The notes under the pieces are model-generated. The model saw only the letters and a program-made list of their open reading frames with translations. It was not told the DNA's origin and searched no databases. The position numbers and the translations under genes were made by a program. A stretch of DNA of 64,000 nt from Mactra quadrangularis (Eukaryota > Mollusca > Bivalvia > Venerida > Mactridae): positions 19,458,403 through 19,522,402 of the forward strand of contig CM046303.1 of assembly GCA_025267735.1 (NCBI GenBank). The letters run 5' to 3'. Every line of letters starts with the position of its first letter. Position 1 is the first letter of the stretch. Shown here piece after piece: positions 60,120 to 64,000 of this stretch.

Positions 60120-61780
60120 ACTGTGGTAAACAATAGTTGCATTGTGATCTGTGTCATTCTGTGTTATATTACAGCCTTTTATATACTAGTAACAGTTGAG
60201 AAATTTGCTAACCGACACATTTCTTAATTATTTGGAATTTTTGTGACTGTAAATATGTTATCATTTACTGCAAACTATTTCATAATCATATCGACATAAA
60301 TTACAGTTAAAACTCTTGAAATAGGGTGTTACATATTCAAGTTGTTCAATTATTACACAAAAAAAACAAAAACACATGATGTAAATGTCAATTATACTTT
60401 AGTTTAAAGTAAAAACTAGCAGGTGTTAGGTAGTAAAACATAACATTAATCAAGTACCGTAAATTAAAGAAAGGCCTTATAATTGTTCTCTAAGGAAATA
60501 AACTGAAATGTTATTTCCTGTTAGGTTACTCTCGGTTGCTGAGAATCTTGTTAAAAATTTGTTTTACTTTATGATTAATAATTCATTAGCAAAAAATATA
60601 TCACCTTGTGGTACATAATTAACATATCAATACTTTTAATGGGATAGTAAAACGCCAAGTTCAATAAACGATTCTGTTAAACGATTATAATTAGATATGA
60701 AACTAAATATGAACAGTTGTACTTTGCTTTTGAACGTACAATATCTAAGTAAACAAATAAACATTTTAATGCACATTTTTGTAATCATTGATACATTACT
60801 CAACCGTTGTACAAACCTTAAACTGATTAATCAGGTAAAATATTTACTATAAAATATTTCAAAATTATAACAATGATAAACATTACAAGTAAATCTCGTG
60901 CGATTTGTGATTTAAATGGATAACAATAACTATCTTTAATGTCATTTAATGGTAACTGTGATCTATTTCATAATTATATAGACAATTTCTATTAAATGCA
61001 TTAAACAACGTTACAGAAAGATACTTAATTGTTATATATAATGTTAATGTCAATTTTAGACATTAAAGTCTTTGTAAAAAATTGTACAAAAATTATTTTG
61101 CTTTCGTAAGTACATTGTACACATGTACAATATATTTACGCTTTAACATCAGATAAAAGTTCCTATGTTTTTTGCGTGCTTAAAAATGACTGATATACGA
61201 GTATATAGTATATCCTCAATTTAATTCAGACGAAGGTTAATAAAAAACATTAATTTAGATTTTATATAGCTTAACAGAAATTTCTTGACTAAGAACAGTC
61301 ATTTATCTTCGAATCTTACATTTTTAACAATATGAAATAATGTTCCTTCAATATTTCTACAAGTTAATATCATCAGACAGTACACACAGCGAAGATTTGA
61401 CAATGGTATACTTCGATAAGACATAAAATGTCTATGATAATTATAACATATAACGGAATTACTGTTGAAGTAAGCAGTAATTTTCAAAGATTTACTGCAT
61501 TGAAGAATAATTTTCTTACAATTTTCTTACATTATATTACATTACAAAATTACTTCTCTAAGTACCATACATCACGCTGTATACCTTCAAGGCAAAAATC
61601 AACTATTCAAGAATTAAGAAAAGTTTCGTAGAAGACAAATTGTGCATAAAAGACTCAACGCCTGCTTCTTTAATGAGACACTTAAACGATTAACATTAAA
61701 TATGAAGCATTGTACTAAAGCCATACAAACTTGCTCAATCGTTTGCTCAAAACTGGAAGTAAAAATTTAAAGAACAAATA
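60120..61780. other. AT-rich DNA, nothing recognised
   Basis: No gene or mobile element. Open frames at 61299-61487 and 61428-61631 overlap on opposite strands and have no domain. Confidence 0.45.
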
Positions 61781-61784
61781 AACA

Positions 61785-61980
61785 CATGTTCCGTGGTCTT
61801 GTGGTTAATGACGCAGCCTTCCAATCACTGTTTTCACTCATTGCTAGAACGAAATGGGTTCAAGCCGAGCTACCAAACACAGCTCACCTATGCAAGAAAG
61901 TATGTAATTGCTTCCTGAGATAAGAGTCTTGCTCTGAGCAGCCCTGTAACTATACGCTGTCTTCTATTACTCTGTAAAAG
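61785..61980 (+). repeat. tRNA-derived SINE
   Basis: 'ccgtggtcttgtggttaatg' gives an A-box region and 'tgggttcaagccg' a B box at tRNA-like spacing, followed by a ~110-bp body ('gctcacctatgcaag', 'cctgagataagagtcttgct'). This head differs from the SINE at 63230, so it is another family. The 3' tail is not clear. Confidence 0.6.
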
Positions 61981-62130
61981 TCGCATTGCATAAAATCTCA
62001 CTTCTACATAAATTGGCAAGAAACAATCACTTATAAGCAATGTCACAAGTTGTATATATCTACTTTTGTCTGTTTTATAATGGCATTGTCGTGATGATTA
62101 AACGTTTCAACTCTTTGATCTATCTTGACT
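61980..62130 (+). repeat. Direct duplication block W, copy 2
   Basis: Partner of 57040-57190. It directly follows the SINE, which may have inserted at its edge. Confidence 0.7.
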
Positions 62131-62134
62131 TGCA

Positions 62135-62560
62135 TAACGTCAAGACATAATGGCAATGTTTTGATCAACACTGTTTGTATTGGTTAACGGACAACACACA
62201 TGTGATAGCTAGTTTTACAAACTATACAAAGGAAGTAAAGAATCACGATTAAGGTTTCAAAAATAACATTGCCTGTATGGTAAGCATTATGAACAAATTT
62301 CAGCATTTCGTACTTATTACAACACTTCTCTAATTCTAAATTCTAAGGGGTCAAAACCAGAACCGTGTAACATTAACACAAATTGCTTTCAGTGAGACAA
62401 AAAGGTAACGCAAACAATTTAATTATAAGCAATATATACATGCACTTGATTATTATTACCTCATATACAGACGAATGTATGAAATAAAAGAAATTACATG
62501 TCAATACCAAGGGAGTAAGTACTGAAATAAACTTTATTTACCTTCAAGTGCAATATTGTC
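62135..62560. other. AT-rich DNA, nothing recognised
   Basis: Weak similarity to 57200-57360 ('aatcacgat' and neighbouring bases) suggests the W duplication continues in decayed form. No gene. Confidence 0.4.
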
Positions 62561-62564
62561 TTTA

Positions 62565-63055
62565 CGCTCCTCTTGCAGCTCAGTGAATATACATTCACAC
62601 GCTGCCGTATTAGGTGTCGATTTATGATATTGAGCTTTACTTTGAATCTTTGAACGACCCATAAAAGTTTATCGAATTCCAATTTTATCCAAAATCTTTA
62701 TACACATTTCCATTGGTCGAAACAATCACCTGGCTAAAATATATAAATAGACGGGTAAACAACGCCATATTTGGTTTAATAATACTAGGAAAAATTGCAA
62801 CCGCGCGTATGACGTTATATAGAGCGTGGCTTTACTTTATATTCAAGTTGAATGTGTTCTATGTTTATAGTTAAAAGATCAGAGATTCACATGTAAAGAG
62901 ATCAATGTTTACTCTCATTTTGGTTCAATGTCTATTGTTTTACTAATGCAAAACTGTCCAACGTCTTTGCATATCGACATTTGAAATTATAGGCGTGAAT
63001 TTATTTTGCATTCTAGTAGTCGATCACACATCTATTTTAAAAACCATGTGACAGT
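62565..63055 (+). repeat. Direct duplication block Y, copy 2
   Basis: Partner of 59001-59445, at a spacing of about 3.56 kb. It keeps both conserved sections. Confidence 0.75.
62742..62768 (+). promoter_or_regulatory. TATA-like element, second copy
   Basis: Identical over 27 bp to 59190-59216. Upstream 'aaacaatcacctggctaaaa' corresponds to 'gaaacgatcacctgactaaa' in the first copy. Confidence 0.4.
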
Positions 63056-63229
63056 CATGCGATTAAACTGTATTGGTGTCTCTGTCTAAATAGAGCATTA
63101 TCAGTTTGGTCGTAGTCATTTAGCAGAGTGATATGTGAACGAGTAAAACGTTTAAGCGATACAAAGGAGAGTATATGATCTTACTCTTACGTAGTTTTAC
63201 AATACTGTTTTTTCCGGGTTTTTATCCAC

Positions 63230-63503
63230 CCGGCTAGCTCAGTTGGTAGCACACAGGTCACGTAGGTTCGATTCCCGGGCGAGGCATACTTTTATGGAGC
63301 TTGGTCATACAATTATTTCTACGACCATTCTCCCTCCAACCAATGATTCTTGATTATGTAGGGCAGTTGTCAGTCACTGACGAAAGTATGCGCTTAGCAG
63401 TTGATTTACAGCTAAATCCATAGCGCGAGTAGGTTGACTGACCGCCATTGTATGACCTATACAATGTGCTGCTACGGCGTTAAACCCAACAAAAATTAAC
63501 AAC
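63230..63503 (+). repeat. tRNA-headed SINE, near full length
   Basis: Head: 'ccggctagctcagttggtag' (A box) and 'gtaggttcgattcccgg' (B box), with a shortened anticodon region, so the internal pol III promoter looks intact although no tRNA could fold. Body: 'gtagggcagttgtcagtcac', 'gaaagtatgcgcttagcagt', 'gagtaggttgactgaccgcc'. Tail: 'gctacggcgttaaacccaac' and a short A-rich end. It is the most complete of three copies in the window (others 33685-33905 and 40500-40766). Confidence 0.85.
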
Positions 63504-63699
63504 ACAGTTTTCATATAGTACCTGCTTCATGTTCTGCATACGGCGATAACAATCAAACAAAATATAATGTAAATCAAAATATACAGAAACGTTTATGTCG
63601 ACAATCTAAACCTACTTCTATTTTCACGCTCTAAACAACCATACCTCAATACGAAGTACACGTGCACGTACTTAATTCTAAAACCAAATTGTCATCATT

Positions 63700-63970
63700 T
63701 CTTCTTCATTGATCATAAGCTGTTAATGTGGTTATATATTACCATATCACGCTTAGAAAATGTAAATGCTTTATTTGACGTAAGCGTTTATTAGCCCGTA
63801 ATGTAAGTGCTGGACGTACATCGTGTAATAGAATATCTCAAAGCGATTAGTTTACAAGAACAGAATCAGGTTATGTCATTTATAAATCATTATTGATGAA
63901 ATCATTAAGTTAATACTATGTATTTATACCGAACAGAAGTAACAATCTGATTAGTATGAACCACCAGTTA
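63700..63970 (+). repeat. Direct duplication block X, copy 2
   Basis: Partner of 58455-58745, about 5.2 kb downstream. Here X lies 3' of Y, whereas in copy 1 X lies 5' of Y, as expected if a further tandem unit begins here and runs past the window end. Confidence 0.7.
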
Positions 63971-64000
63971 TTATCAATTATAATAATGATGATGTTTTTG

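Noticed and set aside
63230..63290. Functional tRNA gene
   Set aside because: A and B boxes are good but the anticodon arm is too short and the acceptor stem does not close; the SINE body follows directly.

Overview
The window is 64 kb of strongly AT-rich eukaryotic DNA in which I can support no intact protein-coding gene, rRNA or functional tRNA. The longest open frames (123 and 117 codons) show no recognisable domain and have no supporting context. The transposon content points to a mollusc, most likely a bivalve. It includes tRNA-headed SINEs whose tails read like 'acggcgttaaacccaaca', 'gcgccgttaaacctaaac' tails, a PIF/Harbinger element with GGCCCGGTTTCACGAA ends, and a LINE C-terminal remnant with an 'EDEFHFILEC' block. 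That assignment is inference.

The dominant structure is an old, very large inverted duplication that no single element explains. Blocks between about 12.6 and 37.7 kb recur in reverse complement and in strictly collinear order between about 40.8 and 55.0 kb. The apex is a spacer near 37.7-40.8 kb. I paired about a dozen blocks by eye, such as 12608-13201 with 54416-55005, 22185-22640 with 50000-50462, and 37500-37680 with 40805-40990. They look roughly 75-80% alike (not computed). The left arm is about 25 kb and the right about 14 kb; much of the difference is transposon and satellite DNA present only on the left. Several blocks also occur as extra direct copies in the left arm, further left, and inside the apex spacer.

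Layout. 1-12.6 kb: mostly featureless AT-rich DNA with a ~1.1 kb-spaced direct duplication (4.2-5.6 kb), extra copies of arm blocks (7.1, 10.5 and 11.1 kb) and a CpG-rich inverted-repeat element (11.65-12.05 kb). 12.6-37.7 kb: left arm, containing a decayed LINE (14.1-15.0 kb), repeats rich in ATGGCGGC motifs (16-17.1 kb, and in the opposite orientation as a higher-order satellite at 19.2-20.4 kb), a PIF/Harbinger element with a HARBI1-like remnant (25.33-27.25 kb), an 80-bp palindrome, and SINE pieces. 37.7-40.8 kb: apex spacer. 40.8-55.0 kb: right arm, with a 165-bp foldback element, a perfect 54-bp palindrome and a SINE tail. 55-64 kb: a second, direct duplication of noncoding blocks, including a conserved TATA-like element at 59.19 and 62.74 kb, plus a 12-copy 26-bp minisatellite (59.8-60.1 kb) and two SINEs.

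There is no gene network to describe. The biology of the window is genome structure: palindrome formation, tandem duplication and transposon accumulation. All similarity statements come from reading and hand alignment and should be tested with a self dot-plot.
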